A program made the translations under genes and the position numbers. Shown here in pieces: positions 36,710-48,131 of a stretch of DNA of 64,000 nucleotides; position 1 is the stretch's first letter, and each line of letters begins with the position of its first letter. This stretch comes from Acanthochlamys bracteata (Eukaryota; Streptophyta; Magnoliopsida; Pandanales; Velloziaceae): assembly GCA_019914995.1 (NCBI GenBank), contig CM034137.1, forward strand, positions 4,429,155 through 4,493,154. The letters run 5' to 3'. Under the pieces are notes generated by a model. It had not been told where the DNA came from and did no database searches. It saw only the letters and a program-made list of their open reading frames with translations.

Positions 36710-36722
36710 TGGTATCAGAGTC
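36710..36722 (+). promoter_or_regulatory. primer binding site of the TRIM-like element
   Basis: The sequence tggtatcagagtc, five bases after the 5' LTR end, is complementary to the 3' end of initiator methionine tRNA. Confidence 0.75.
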
Positions 36723-37315
36723 GATAGTTCGGTTGAGAGCTCGATGCACGTAGTAGCTCTCGGTAAGAGCGGGTAACCAAGTTAAGAATAATGCGACTCA
36801 TATGAAATTCCGTAAGATGTAAACAAGGATTCGGAGCAAATTGGGTTTTAATGGCTAGTTCTTAGTTGCCCAATAACAGTGCAGACGAGAAGACCAGTGT
36901 ATATTATAGTTCTATTTGGTAGTGCGTGAATAGATTATAACAGTTAATTCAAATGGGCTTCCGCAAGATGTGAGTTTTCGGAGCAATTTGGGCTCAAATG
37001 GTTAGTTTATGATGTGCAGTAATAGTGCTCGGAGCCAAATAGTTAGAATTCTAAACAATTAACGTATTTGGTGCGCGATAGAATGTTCAGATAAAAAGAA
37101 ATATGGATGACTCACACTTGAGAAAAAAATTATTGGATTAATTATGACTAAATTAGTACTATTTAAATAAAAATAAAATAATAATAAGGTTAATATAATA
37201 GAGAGTTCTATATCCCATTAATTAAGTTTTTGAATTGGATTAGAATTTCTAATGCATTGACCAGACCCTATACGTGTCTTATTTTGGTTAATTTTTTCAA
37301 TGTTATATCTCCCCA

Positions 37316-40282
37316 CCAAAAACAGCTTGTTGTGCGCCAAACAAGAATATGTTCCGGCACGCTTTGTGCTTCTGACTACTGTCAGTGAGTGAGCTTTTGC
37401 AGCTGCTGCAGATAAATGTGTTTGAATAGAACAAAGATGAAGATGAAAGATAAAGGAAAGGGAGTGTTTGGAAAGTGGCAAGCATCAGTGCCAGGAGCCA
37501 GCAAAATATAGCAAGCACTATGAAACTACTTGATGATAGGGAAGATTAATATGGTCAATCCAAACTAGAGATATCTTTTAAGGCTGCAATGCGAAATTGG
37601 GGATGAATTTTACTGTACAAAATATAGCTTCTATGAACAGAATCAATAGCGAGTTAAATTTTATGAAAATAACTAAAAATATAAACTGAATTGCAACAAG
37701 TGTTGCTCAAACACGCAAGCAACTTCGCTACTTTGTAACTACCTAAGCAAGGTCCTAAATCGAAAGGTTCAATTATCTATCTACTTAAGCTGAAACAAGA
37801 CATGTATTACAAAGGTCTTCCCCTTTATCCATCTTTCCGCTATAGTTCCAACTTGAGACATAAGCAACGAAGCAGAAGCTTCAAGTTACATTCAATGAGG
37901 AATTAGTGCAGCATCTCTACCACCTATTTTATTACAACCAACAACTCAATCTGATTCATATCTGGTTTATTACTTTCAACATCAAAAGTTATCAATGTAG
38001 TATCTTCAAACTTAACATGTTTTTGCTTCTTCTATACTTTTTCCTTCTGTAGTTTCTACTACTTTGCTCTTTTTCAAGTCACCGAACTGCTTATTTCTTG
38101 TTTCAAACAAGCCAACATTGTGAACCTTGAAAGTTGCTAGTTAACTTGAACTATTCTCTACTATACGGATTAATAATATATTGCTGCCTGACTTTCGTAA
38201 CTGATAAGTGAGACATAGACATCTCCACTAACAGGACTCCTGAGTCCCAATTCACCAAACTTGTAACGGAAGTGGCATTATGGTTTTGGCACCCGATGTA
38301 GTCATGGGTCCACAACTTCTGCAATTATTATTGAACTGGAAGGTAGCTCCATTTTGACCTAGAAACTACTGGTTTACAGACAGAAACTTGGACGAAGTTA
38401 CCAAGTAGTTGGTGGAGTTCAACCTACAAACGGTAGCGTAGGATTAGATATACTAATAATTGTAAGTCGTCACTGATGAGTTACATTTCTGACTTGAATC
38501 GGTCCAAAATCTCTAACATGACAAAACCTTGAAAGATTGTAAAATGTAAACTTATGCGAATAATGATTTACCGTAGTACAGTGTTAAAGACTACTAACCT
38601 GAGACTAGTTAGACAGTGGAGGTGCAGGATAAGTCACAACATTCATATTTAGATTATTTTTGGAATATATAGCTAAAAAAATAGAGCTTTTCTTTTTTTT
38701 TAAAAATTCAAGGTCTTTTTATTACTTTTATGAAAAAATTATTCTTATAATTATGTCGTAATGAGTAATTTACTCATACCTTCTAAACGTTTAAAAAAAC
38801 TTTCCACAGCACCGTGGTAAAGCTATTTAGCTATTGCATAAAAATGGCAACTTTATTAGCTACAAACTAATATTGGTGCCTTACTCGACATTTTCTCCAG
38901 GAGTAAGTTTGGGAGAACTGAAAAGTAGAGTTTTTTTAAATTCAAACAAAATTTTATGAATTTTTAAAAAAATTGTAAGTATATATTTAAATAATAGGTA
39001 ATTATTTGATACTTTTTAAAATTTTAAAAAGTTTCTACAGCACATTAAAAGAATTTTTGAGCTTATAAAATCTAAAAGAACTTTCAAAAAATCATACCAA
39101 ATATTTCCAAGACTTATTAATATAAAAAAGTAACATACAACTCTTAGAAAAAATATGTCAATTTACAGCTTAAAAAAAATACATCAATGATTTGTTTACA
39201 TTAAAGTAAGTACACTTCAAAAAGAAAATAAAGGGGCGTCAGTTTTGATCGTACTCTTCTAATAATTTTAAACTCACCACACCATAGCAGCGACGGACGG
39301 AGAACATTTTGGGAAGGGGAAGTTTAAAAGCTATTAAAGATTCATTTAGAAAATTTAGTTTAAAATTTTTTTAAAATAAATTTCATTCTATGATTAAAAA
39401 ATAATAAGAAGTATTTATATAGATATTTTATAATATATATTTATTATAATTTTTATATTAAAAAAATTATAAAATACTATAAAAATTTAAAAAATATAAA
39501 AAGCAATCGAAATGCACCGCTAAATAGTTTCTTAAGAGTCGAAGGGAACCCAATATCAAATACAATCAAGCTTAATTGCCAATGCTGCCTATGATAGGCA
39601 GAAGAATTTGAATTGAATAAAACCACGAAGACTACGAAGGACATTGCCTCGCCCATAACAAAAGAAAGAAAAGTAAAAATCAAAAGAAGAGAAAAAGGCT
39701 AAAGTTCCTAATGCTGCCCCACTACACTATATTGCAACGTTGATGAAGTCACCAACCGATATTATGCTGATAAATCCATAATATCATTTCATTTCAATCT
39801 CTTTTTAAGCCTTCACACCACATGGATAGCAACCCCAAAAAATTTAAATAAAAATCAACGTCCTCAGCAAATGCTAATTGTATATATATATTAAACAACC
39901 TTGTTTGAAAGTCCTTTCTGAAAGGCTTCCAAGTATAGAGAGTGTGTTGTAACGACAGAAAAAATATAAATGGTGAGAAGAGAGCAGAAAAGAAGAGACG
40001 GGTTTTAGTTATTCTTAGGTCTTTTGAAAGGGTAGCTTTAAATTCAAGTTTGAAAAAGTTTACAACTCATCTGGGTTACTGCTGTTATTTCATAGGACAA
40101 GTCCAAACAGAGTGCAGTCTCCTGGTTGGTTTCTAAAACCAAAACAAAACAGAGATTGAGAAAGGGGGAAGAAGCCAAGAGGGACATATGAGAAAAACAC
40201 AGCAAGAGGACAACCACACTAATGTCCACAGATAAAGACGGGTTTAGTATAAGCTTGTTCGCAGCTTCCAATTTCCTTCAAC
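37316..40282. other. no gene recognised; upstream region of the Neprosin-like gene
   Basis: No coding region is supported. The minus-strand frame 37303-37518 begins with a hydrophobic stretch but overlaps the TRIM-like LTR end and looks accidental. 38650-39500 is strongly AT-rich. The promoter of the Neprosin-like gene should lie in the last several hundred bases; a TA-rich run at about 39880-39895 is too far up to be called its TATA box with confidence. Confidence 0.45.
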
Positions 40283-43200
40283 ATGGCTTCTAGCAAGACC
40301 GAACCAATTCCAAGCCTTCCAATCATTCTTCTCCTTGTTTGTCTCCTCTTGCTTGCATTCTTCAACGTGTCAACAGAATCTGCTTCATCGGCTGCAAACA
40401 ACACCTTCCGGCCGCTAGAGAAACTCCAAAAGTATAGGAGAATTAAAGCTCAACTCAGCAGGCTTAATAGGCCTGCAGTGAAGACAATTAAGGCATTGCT
40501 TCGATCACTGACTTCAGTTCCCTGGTTTCTGTTTCAGTTGACAGTTTCAGTTGGTAACTCTATAGTGTTGGCTCTTTGGTTGCAGAGTCCGGATGGAGAT
40601 ATTATTGACTGTGTGCAGTCTCACGTGCAGCCGGCATTTGATCACCCCATGCTTAAGGGACAAAAACCATTGGTAGTACTCAGAGAGTTCTATGTGCTTA
40701 GTTGATTGTAAATTACGCTTTGAGCAGAGTTCAGAAGCTTAACTGACTTGCGACGGTGGTTGCAGGATCCACCGGAGAGGCCAAGGGGTCACAGCCAGGA
40801 CGCTGAAGTTGATGAAAGCTTCCAGACTTGGAGGACTACTGGCGAGGAATGCCCAGAAGGCACAGTCCCAATCAGAAGAGTTAAGGAAGCGGATTTCTTG
40901 CGGGCAAGCGACATCGGTCGGTTTGGCCGGAAACAAGTGAGGAGAGACTCCATGAGCAGTGGCCATGAGGTTAGTCTGAGGGAAAGCAATACAAGAATGT
41001 TGAAAGTTCTTGTATTGCAATCCTTGATGAAATAATTGTTCTTAACTTCGTATGGTTTCTGAATTTTCTTATGCTGAGGGGAGTACGAGTAGTCCAATAG
41101 TTAAAAGAGCATTGCAAAAGCTTCTCAAGGTTAAAAGGAATTTTAAGACATTTTACGCATAGCTTTCATATATAACCTATATATATCTGTAGGAAATGTT
41201 TTTTTCTTGTTGTATGCAAACATGTCAGCAGCACCCAGGTCCAGGGTTGCAGAAGAATCTTTAAGCTGAAGTAGTAACCCCACTGCTGATGGAGTTGAAG
41301 AGTAAATTTAGAGGTCATGGGAGTCATCAAATATCAAAGTGCATTAAATGGCTCTCTTATTGTTAATACACTGTATGTCATGAAATCATTAGATTTTTCT
41401 ATATATTTCTTCATCTGCACTCCTAATCATGCTCTAACATTGGTTAGAGAAGAAAACTTCATGTGCTTCCACAGTGAATAAACAGAAGCTTCAGTTGACA
41501 TCAAATTAAGAAATCAAACAGAAGGCCTATGATTTCTTATATTCAAGAAGAGTAGCTAGCTAGATTCCACGATTACTTGAATTTTCTATCTGTTAATTAA
41601 TACTAACATAGATCTGTGTGAATGCCCTACAGCATGCAGTGGGCTATGTTGCTGGAGAGCAGTACTATGGTGCAAAAGCCAGCTTAAATGTCTGGGCACC
41701 AAGAGTGCCCAGCCTAGCTGAATTCAGCTTGTCACAGATATGGGTCATCTCTGGTTCGTTTGGTAATGATCTCAACACCATTGAAGCCGGATGGCAGGTA
41801 ATTAATGCCATAATTTATGATTCATAACCTAATACTGGTTTCATTAATGCTCTCTGCCTTCCACATTCAAACATTTTTTCAGTTTTTTTTTAAACATTCA
41901 CTATTTGGAAATGTTTTCAGGTAAGCCCACAGCTTTATGGAGATAGTTGCCCACGGTTCTTCACTTACTGGACAGTAAGTGTACAAACATAACAACATAA
42001 TCATGCTTATGATTATAAATATACCTGACTGAATAAATCCCTTTTTCCCCCTATATTTTGAAGACTGATGCCTACCAAACAACCGGATGCTACAATCTAT
42101 TATGTTCAGGCTTTGTCCAAACAAATAGTGAGATTGCAATTGGAGCGGCAATCTCTCCAATCTCAGCCTATCGAGGGGGCCAGTTCGATATCAGTTTGCT
42201 TGTGTGGAAGGTAAGTCCTATCTCCCATTTTCACAAGAAATAACAAACTACCTAGTAGATATTTGCTATAGCTTCCCTAAATGTTAACATGGAACAAAAT
42301 TCTCCAAACCTAATAACACACACACACACACACACACATTGGAAAGAATGACAGCGGAAGCACATATTCTCTAGCATTTTTCTTTTTCCTCTTCTTTCTA
42401 TGTCTCGGGTGATGATGGTAACACTACTGCGAATCTTACATACCGAAAAACAGGTGAAGCATCACCAGCATCTCCAGTCCCAATTGTGGTTGGGGACACC
42501 GCTCACTGAAATAAATTTTCTGCGTGCTTGTTATACTGTCCATCATAATAGTGGTAGAGCTTTTGACATATAACCAGGCTTGGAAATGTTGCAAAGACAT
42601 CGATTCTGTTAATGTTTGAACCACCAAATTGCCCACCTCTCTTTGGTCTCTCCTATATCTGCTTTCCTCTGTCAAGTTCCACAACTTATGACTCCAGTTT
42701 TTCTGGAAATTTTGTGCATTCATATAACTTCCTACGATGCCCTTGGATTTACACTCTTCATTGCAGTACAGTTTCATTCACTATAAGCGAGACGTTTCCT
42801 AATTACGTCCAAAATTAGAAATCCTAAGAATCACAATTTTCATAATTCTATATTTATAAATAAAGGGGACGAGAATTAATTGAATGATTTGTTCACATAG
42901 CTCATATAAAATTCCTCCGTTTACTTCCTGGCTTTGTAATCTCAACTCTCAAAATAGTAGCTGAAACAAGAACTATAAACCTTAAGAAGACAGCTAAATA
43001 CATCTGTGGTGTATACAAGCAAATTTAAGTTTAGAGTAACAAGCACCTTTAATTTCCAAGCCTTACATAGAAGAACTCTTTCTGCTGTTTCTGCCACTAC
43101 CTCATTTAGGCTTTTCTACAACTGTAGAGCAGTTCAGCTAGATTGTTAACGGAATTGTCGCTCTTCTTCAGTACAAGACTTAAGACAATTTATTTAGCAT

Positions 43201-43985
43201 TAATTCTGAAGGTGTCGGTACAATTTTACATACTAGTTCAGTGCCTCATAAACGAGCATGTCTTATCAAATAACCACACTCCTTTATTCTTATATCAAAT
43301 TTTTTCTTTTGTCCTCAATGAGCACGACACAATAGAACACAAACGAGCCATTGTATTTAGTTCGAAATATCTGGGTAGGATATACGAACCAAAGTATACA
43401 ACAAGTAAATGCTCCAGGTAGTCCTAGAATTTTGTTTTCAATAGCAAACCTACATCAAGTATAAGAATTGATGTCTTCGAGGATTTTGACAAAAAACTAC
43501 ATATATAAACTATTGTCATATTAGATAACACCTACTTACCTTTCCAGATGCCATACAACCTAAGTCCAAAGTATTTCTAACACAAATCAATTTGAGACTT
43601 GGTGTAGGATCCAACTCATGGGCATTGGTGGTTAGAGTTTGGTAATGGACTCCTAGTCGGATACTGGCCATCATTCTTGTTCAGCCATTTAGCTAAGCAT
43701 GCAAGCATGGTGCAATTTGGAGGAGAGATAGTCAACACCAGACCATCAGGATTTCACACATCAACCCAAATGGGCAGCGGCCATTTTGCAGGAGAAGGTT
43801 TTGGAAAAGCTTCGTATTTTAGGAATTTGCAAGTAGTTGATTGGGACAACAGCTTGATTCCCTTAAGAAATTTAAGGGTTTTGGCAGATCATCAAAATTG
43901 CTACAGTATTGAAGGAGGAATCAACAATGCTTGGGGGAATTATTTCTACTATGGAGGTCCTGGAAGAAACGTGAGGTGCCCATAA
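40283..43985 (+). CDS. secreted Neprosin-domain protein (DUF239/DUF4409 family)
   Basis: Seven plus-strand exons give 414 residues: 40283-40492, 40586-40672, 40766-40969, 41633-41797, 41921-41974, 42064-42210 and 43608-43985 (stop TAA). All are whole numbers of codons. Residues 1-37 are a signal peptide (hydrophobic core [16 protein letters not shown]). Residues about 45-165 are the propeptide-like DUF4409 part (VKTIK, then [20 protein letters not shown]). Residues about 168-414 are the Neprosin domain ([43 protein letters not shown], ending [14 protein letters not shown]). Two Glu at 218 (TIEAGWQ) and 329 (GGEIV) fit the catalytic pair of the glutamic peptidase neprosin by spacing. Proline-specific proteolysis in the apoplast is inferred; most plant relatives are untested. 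It looks intact. Confidence 0.9.
40493..40585 (+). other. GC-AG intron 1 of the Neprosin-like gene
   Basis: Family proteins keep a V-K-x-I-x segment directly before SPDGD. To join these here, the intron must begin with GC (AATTAAG, then GCATTGC) and end at TTGCAG. It is 93 bases long, a multiple of three, and has no stop in frame, so retention would insert 31 mostly hydrophobic residues without breaking the protein. A GT alternative exists (GCA then GTGAAG), but it would delete the conserved V-K-T-I-K. Confidence 0.65.
42211..43607 (+). other. intron 6 of the Neprosin-like gene, with microsatellite and antisense open frame
   Basis: This 1.4-kb intron is the longest of the gene (GTAAGT donor, GTGTAG acceptor). 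It holds an (AC)n microsatellite at 42316-42338. On the minus strand an open frame at 42436-42777 reads as well-mixed protein ([38 protein letters not shown]); I do not recognise it, but its composition is unlike the AT-rich surroundings. It may be a captured exon or an antisense transcript. Confidence 0.5.
42316..42338. repeat. (AC)n microsatellite
   Basis: An uninterrupted run of AC dinucleotides lies in intron 6 of the Neprosin-like gene. Confidence 0.9.
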
Positions 43986-44283
43986 AGACTGATTACTTTT
44001 TCTTCATTTTTCCATTTCCTGAGTTGTTTTGTAATGTCAGGTAACTGAGTAGGTTTTCTATATATATATATCCTTTCATCAAGGTTTCCTTCTTTTTCAA
44101 CTCTATAGATGATTGTTTATCCACAAAGCTCCGGGACATCTATGTAAATTTTGAAAGAAGATTTTATAGTAATACATTTCCCCTTTTTTGACGTGTCCTT
44201 TTCTCTTTGAAAGCTTATCCAACAGCACTGGTGCCTTAAAAACAAAAAGAAAAACCAAAACACAAAAAAGCATAAGGTAAAAC
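43986..44283 (+). other. 3' flank of the Neprosin-like gene
   Basis: This short stretch between the stop codon and the next retrotransposon should hold the 3' UTR. A run of TA repeats at 44058-44072 and T-rich sequence follow; no exact polyadenylation site is assigned. Confidence 0.4.
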
Positions 44284-44616
44284 TGTTGGAATATCAAATA
44301 AAAAAATATACATTCATTTTGGAATTTCTCAAAACATTAATGAAAAAAGTGGGTAAGTAATATTAGTAGTATACATATATATACTTAAGAGAATTAGTGG
44401 GTGTGTTAAAGGTTAGTAATGGTTGTAAGTTTTATTTTGTTTTAATGTCTTAGTTAATGTAAGGCTTAGTTGTAATACCTATATAAGAAGGCTTGTAGCA
44501 TGTTGTTTTAGATCAAGTGAGTAAAAAGAAAAGTCTTCTAAAGAAATTCTCCTCCAAAGAAAGCTTCAAACTCTTCTAGTCATAAAAGTTCTAAGTTCGT
44601 AAACTTAGAACCAACA
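44284..44616 (+). repeat. 5' LTR of the rearranged copia element
   Basis: It starts TGTTGGAATATC and ends TAGAACCAACA, so the terminal 6-bp repeats are perfect (TGTTGG/CCAACA). It aligns with 47805-48131, with few differences in the last 250 bases. Confidence 0.85.
44478..44488 (+). promoter_or_regulatory. LTR TATA box
   Basis: The sequence cctatataaga lies about 130 bases before the LTR end, and the same sequence recurs in the 3' LTR at 47991. Position and sequence fit the retrotransposon promoter. Confidence 0.6.
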
Positions 44617-44617
44617 A

Positions 44618-44630
44618 GTGGTATCAGAGC
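44618..44630 (+). promoter_or_regulatory. primer binding site of the rearranged copia element
   Basis: The sequence gtggtatcagagc, beginning one base after the LTR, is complementary to the initiator methionine tRNA 3' end. Confidence 0.85.
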
Positions 44631-44650
44631 CATGTCGATCCAAATTTTTT

Positions 44651-45940
44651 ATGGCTTCCACCAACAATCTTGTTAATTCTCAAGTTCCAAAATTATCGAA
44701 AGATAACTATGACAGTTGGTCAATTAAAATGAGAGCTTTATTTGGTTCTCAAAATTTGTGGGAGCTTATTAGTGATGGATTTACGGAACCCACACCGGAG
44801 AAAGAAGCCACCTACACAAATGAAGAGAAAAAGGTTCTTAGAGAGCAAAGAAGGAAGGATAGTAAGGCTCGTTTTCTACTCTATCAAGAATTAGACGAAT
44901 CTACTTTCGAAAGAGTTGCCGAAGCAATTACATGCAAAGAAGCATGAAAAATTATTGCTACCATCTACAAGGGAGTCGAAAGGGTGCAGCGAATTCGTCT
45001 CCAAATTTTGAGGGGCGAGTTTGAAGTCGCTCAAATGAAAGATGAAGAAAAGATCTCCGATTATTATTTATGATTAATTTTAATTGTGAATAAAATGATG
45101 AGAAATAGAGAGGATATTGAAGACATCCAAGTGATTGAGAAGTTGCTACGATCACTCACATCAAATTTCGAACACGTGGTGGCGGCAATTGAAGAGTCAA
45201 AAAATTTGGAGGAGATTTCAATCGAAGAGCTCGTAAGATCTCTTCAAGTTCATGAACAACGGATGTTAAAGAAAACTAGTTCTACATTTGTGGAACAAGA
45301 ATTGGAGTCGAAATTGACTCTAAATGATCGAGGCTCAAATAGTAGAAGCCGTGATCGTGGTCGAGGTAGGGGACGTGGTTCCCAACAACAAACCAATCAA
45401 AAGCAAGCAGAAGTTTCAAACTTTAGAGGTCGCGGATGAAACAATCGAGGAAGATCCACATCTGGTCGTGGAAATAATAAAAATGTCTAATGCTACAACT
45501 GTCATAAATTTAGACATTATGCATTAAAGTGCTGGTACAAAAATAAAGATCTTACCAATCTTACCGAAGCAACAAATGATATTGGTAATACCTCTACTCT
45601 TCTTCTTGCTAATGATGATTCAAGTGTTCACAATGATGCATGGTACTTGGATTCGGGTGCTAGTAACCACATGTGTGGAAAGAAAGAACTTTTCATGGAA
45701 CTCATAAAAGGTACTCATGGAAGCGTGAGCTTAGGAGATTCTTCAAAACTCCCGATTGAAGGCAAATGGAAGATCAAAATTTACCAAAAGGATGGTAAGC
45801 CCAAGTAGATTTTCGATGTTTATTATATTCCTAATATGAAAAGTAATATTCTTAGCATCGGCCAATTACTCGGAAAGGGATACAAATTTCATATAAAAAC
45901 AACCATCTTTGGTTGAAAAATTCAAACGGAGGCCTTATAA
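44651..45940 (+). pseudogene. copia gag-protease of the rearranged element
   Basis: The ATG at 44651 opens a typical gag (PKLSKDNYDSWSIKMRALFG; RLQILRGEFEVAQMKDEEKI; IQVIEKLLRSLTSNFEHVVA). An Arg/Gly-rich part and an intact CX2CX4HX4C zinc knuckle (CYNCHKFRHYALKC, at 45491) follow, then protease (WYLDSGASNHMCG, at about 45640) and the start of the pre-integrase domain (NILSIGQLLGKGYKFHI). Single stops at about 44945, 45072, 45437, 45488 and 45806, plus small frame changes, disable it. Reading changes to inverted sequence near 45940. Confidence 0.8.
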
Positions 45941-47805
45941 AAATATCTGCTACTTGCTCCATAGTATGACAATACTCCAACTGCACAGTCTTCTACTTTA
46001 TATGGTCTCTGAGAAAGTGGAATCGGGTATCGATGTGTTTGCTCCTTCCATGATGTACTAGATTCTTTATAAGTTGTATAGCTGATTGATTATCAACCAA
46101 TATTCTTGTTGATTTCTCTTGTGGATGATGCTGCTCTTTTAGTATATTTCTTAGCCAAATTGCTTCACACACTGTAGGTGCAACTGTGACATATCTGCTT
46201 CACATAAAGATAAAGCCACAATATTTTGCCTTTTTGATGTCCATGAAAATGCAGTTGACCCAAAGTAAAAGAGATAGCCTGTGGTGCTTTTTCTTTCATC
46301 TTGGTCACCACCCCAATCACTATCTGACTAGTCCACTAGTTCTGCATGTTCACCATAAGTATAAAATAGACCAAAATTAAGTCAGCCTTTGATATACCTT
46401 AAAATCCTCTTCGCAGCCAGCCAATGAGACTCCTTTGGTGTCTCCATGTAGCGACTCACAAGTCCAACTGTATAAATAATATCTGGCCTTGTGATCGTCA
46501 GATATCTCAAACTACCAACAAGACTCTTAAAAAGAGTTGAGTCAACTAAATCTCCATTCTCTTCTTTTGATAGCTTTGTTCCTGTAGCAATTGATATGTT
46601 CACCGGATTACAATTGCTCATTTTGAACTTCTCCTAAGTGTCCTTCGTGTACTTTTTCTGAGATATAAAAATTTCATCTTGTAGTTGCTTCACTTCGATG
46701 CAAAGAAAGTAGAACATCAAACCATTATCCGTCATCTCGAATTCCTTAAACATCATCGCCTTGAATTCTTTAAGCATATCAAGGCTATTGCCTATGTACA
46801 ACAAATCATCAACATAAAAATAAATTACTAGAAACTCACCTTTATAATTTCTCTTCATATAGATGGCATGCTCATAAGGACATTTGGTGAAGCCATTTTG
46901 TTGAAGATAGCCATCAATTCGAGCATTCCACGCTCGTGGTGCTTACTTCAATCCATACAAAGCTTTCTTTAATCGGTATACTTTATTTTCTTGTCCTTTC
47001 ACCTAAACCTTCTGGTTTTTGTACGTATACCTCTTCCTCAAAAATACCATTGAGAAATGCTGACTTGACATCTAAATGATATATCTTCCATTTATGATGA
47101 GCTGCAAAAGATATTATTAGTTTTACCGTATCAAGTCGAGCAATAGGTTCAAAGACTTCTTCATAGTCGATGCCGTATTTTTGTTTGTAATCTTTCGCTA
47201 CAAGTCTAGCCTTGTACCGATCAACATCGCCATCAGCAGTGTGCTTAATTTTGTATACCCATTTGACACATATTGCTTTGTGATTTTGTGGAGTGTTGTC
47301 AACTCCCAGGTGTCATTCTTCTCTATAGTTTGGATCTCCTCCTCCATTGCTAGTCACCAACAGTTCTTTTTCACAGCTTATTAGAATGTGAGAGATTCAT
47401 GATCAGCATATAGACAGAAAAGATTAGACTGACCTTCTTCATTCGTCTGCTCATAGATCTCCCTGAAACTTCTCATTTTGATAGGGCTCCGTTGCGTAGA
47501 ATATCCGCTACTACTACTTTCTCCAGAAGATGGAGAATTTCTAATAGGAGAGAGTGTAGTATGTTGAGGAGATAGTGGTGTTGTTAGTGGTGGTACCTCA
47601 TGTAGGGGCTCATTAGATTCATCTACCACTAGATGCTCCTTGGAAGTCTCTTCATTCCAGTTCCATGCGTTTTCTTCACTAAACACAACATCTCTACTAA
47701 TTACTAATTTCTTGGTTAGTGGATTGTAAAGCTTATATGATTTTGACTCCTCATTGTATCCGATGAAGATGCATTTTTCACCACGATCATCAAGCTTCTT
47801 CCTTA
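45935..47805 (-). pseudogene. inverted copia integrase C-terminus, RT and RNase H
   Basis: On the minus strand, from the right: KKLDDRGEKCIFIGYNEESK followed by SYKLYNPLTKKLVISRDVVF (integrase end, 47800-47690); a Ser-rich linker (SSSGYSTQRSPIK); RT with RYKARLVAKDYKQKYGIDYE at about 47200, [19 protein letters not shown] at about 47050 and FYVDDLLYIGNS at about 46810; SLVGSLRYLTITRPDI at about 46520; and finally RNase H ending EYCHTMEQVADIFI at about 45950. Order and spacing are those of a normal copia pol, only the strand is opposite to gag and LTRs. Several stops and frame changes are present. Confidence 0.85.
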
Positions 47806-48131
47806 CAAATCAAAACGTATGCATTCATCTTGGAGTTTTTCAAGACATTAATGAAAAAAAGTGGGTAAGTAATGCTAGTAGTGGGCATATATGTTACTTA
47901 AGAGAGTTAGTGGGTGTGTTAAAAGTTAGTAATGGTTGTAAGTTTTATTTTGTTTTAATGTCTTAGTTAATGTAAGGCTTGGTTGTAATGCCTATATAAG
48001 AAGGCTTGTAGCATGTTGTTTTGAATCAAGTGAGTAAAAAGAAAAGTCTTGTAAAGAAAAATTCTCCTCCAAAAAAAGTTTCAAATTTTTCTAGTCATAA
48101 AAGTTCTAAATTCGTAAACTTAGAACCAACA
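47805..48131 (+). repeat. 3' LTR of the rearranged copia element, left end clipped
   Basis: It aligns with the 5' LTR from about its tenth base onward (CAAATCAAAACGTATGCATT against CAAATAAAAAAATATACATT). The first bases, which should read TGTTGGAATA, are replaced by integrase-coding sequence of the inverted segment. Confidence 0.75.

Larger units (their letters stand above)
34874..37315 (+). mobile_element. TRIM/LARD-like element with its 5' LTR split by a solo LTR
   Basis: The 3' LTR is 37134-37315 (182 bases, starting TGGATTAATTATG and ending CCCCA). The matching 5' LTR is in two pieces, 34874-34932 and 36583-36705, which together are also 182 bases. A primer binding site follows at 36710. 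The internal region, 36706-37133, has no coding capacity but contains a diverged internal duplication (both with gcaagatgtgag or gtaagatgtaaa, then cggagcaa followed by ttgggct). A purine stretch (gagaaaaaaattat) precedes the 3' LTR. Without protein genes it must have depended on other elements. No target duplication is evident. Confidence 0.75.
44284..48131 (+). mobile_element. Ty1/copia element with an internally inverted pol segment
   Basis: Direct LTRs of about 333 bases bound the element (5' LTR 44284-44616, TGTTGG...CCAACA; 3' LTR about 47805-48131, ending CCAACA). The flanks aaaac and aaaat look like a 5-bp target duplication with one change. Gag, protease and the start of pre-integrase lie on the plus strand (44651 to about 45940). 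The integrase C-terminus, RT and RNase H lie on the minus strand (about 47805 to 45940). The integrase core is missing. Both halves belong to the same type of copia family, so this is best read as one element with an inversion plus deletion. Confidence 0.8.

Noticed and set aside
37303..37518. Minus-strand 71-codon frame beginning with a hydrophobic, signal-peptide-like stretch
   Set aside because: It overlaps the end of the TRIM-like LTR, has no recognisable mature part and no splice or promoter context.
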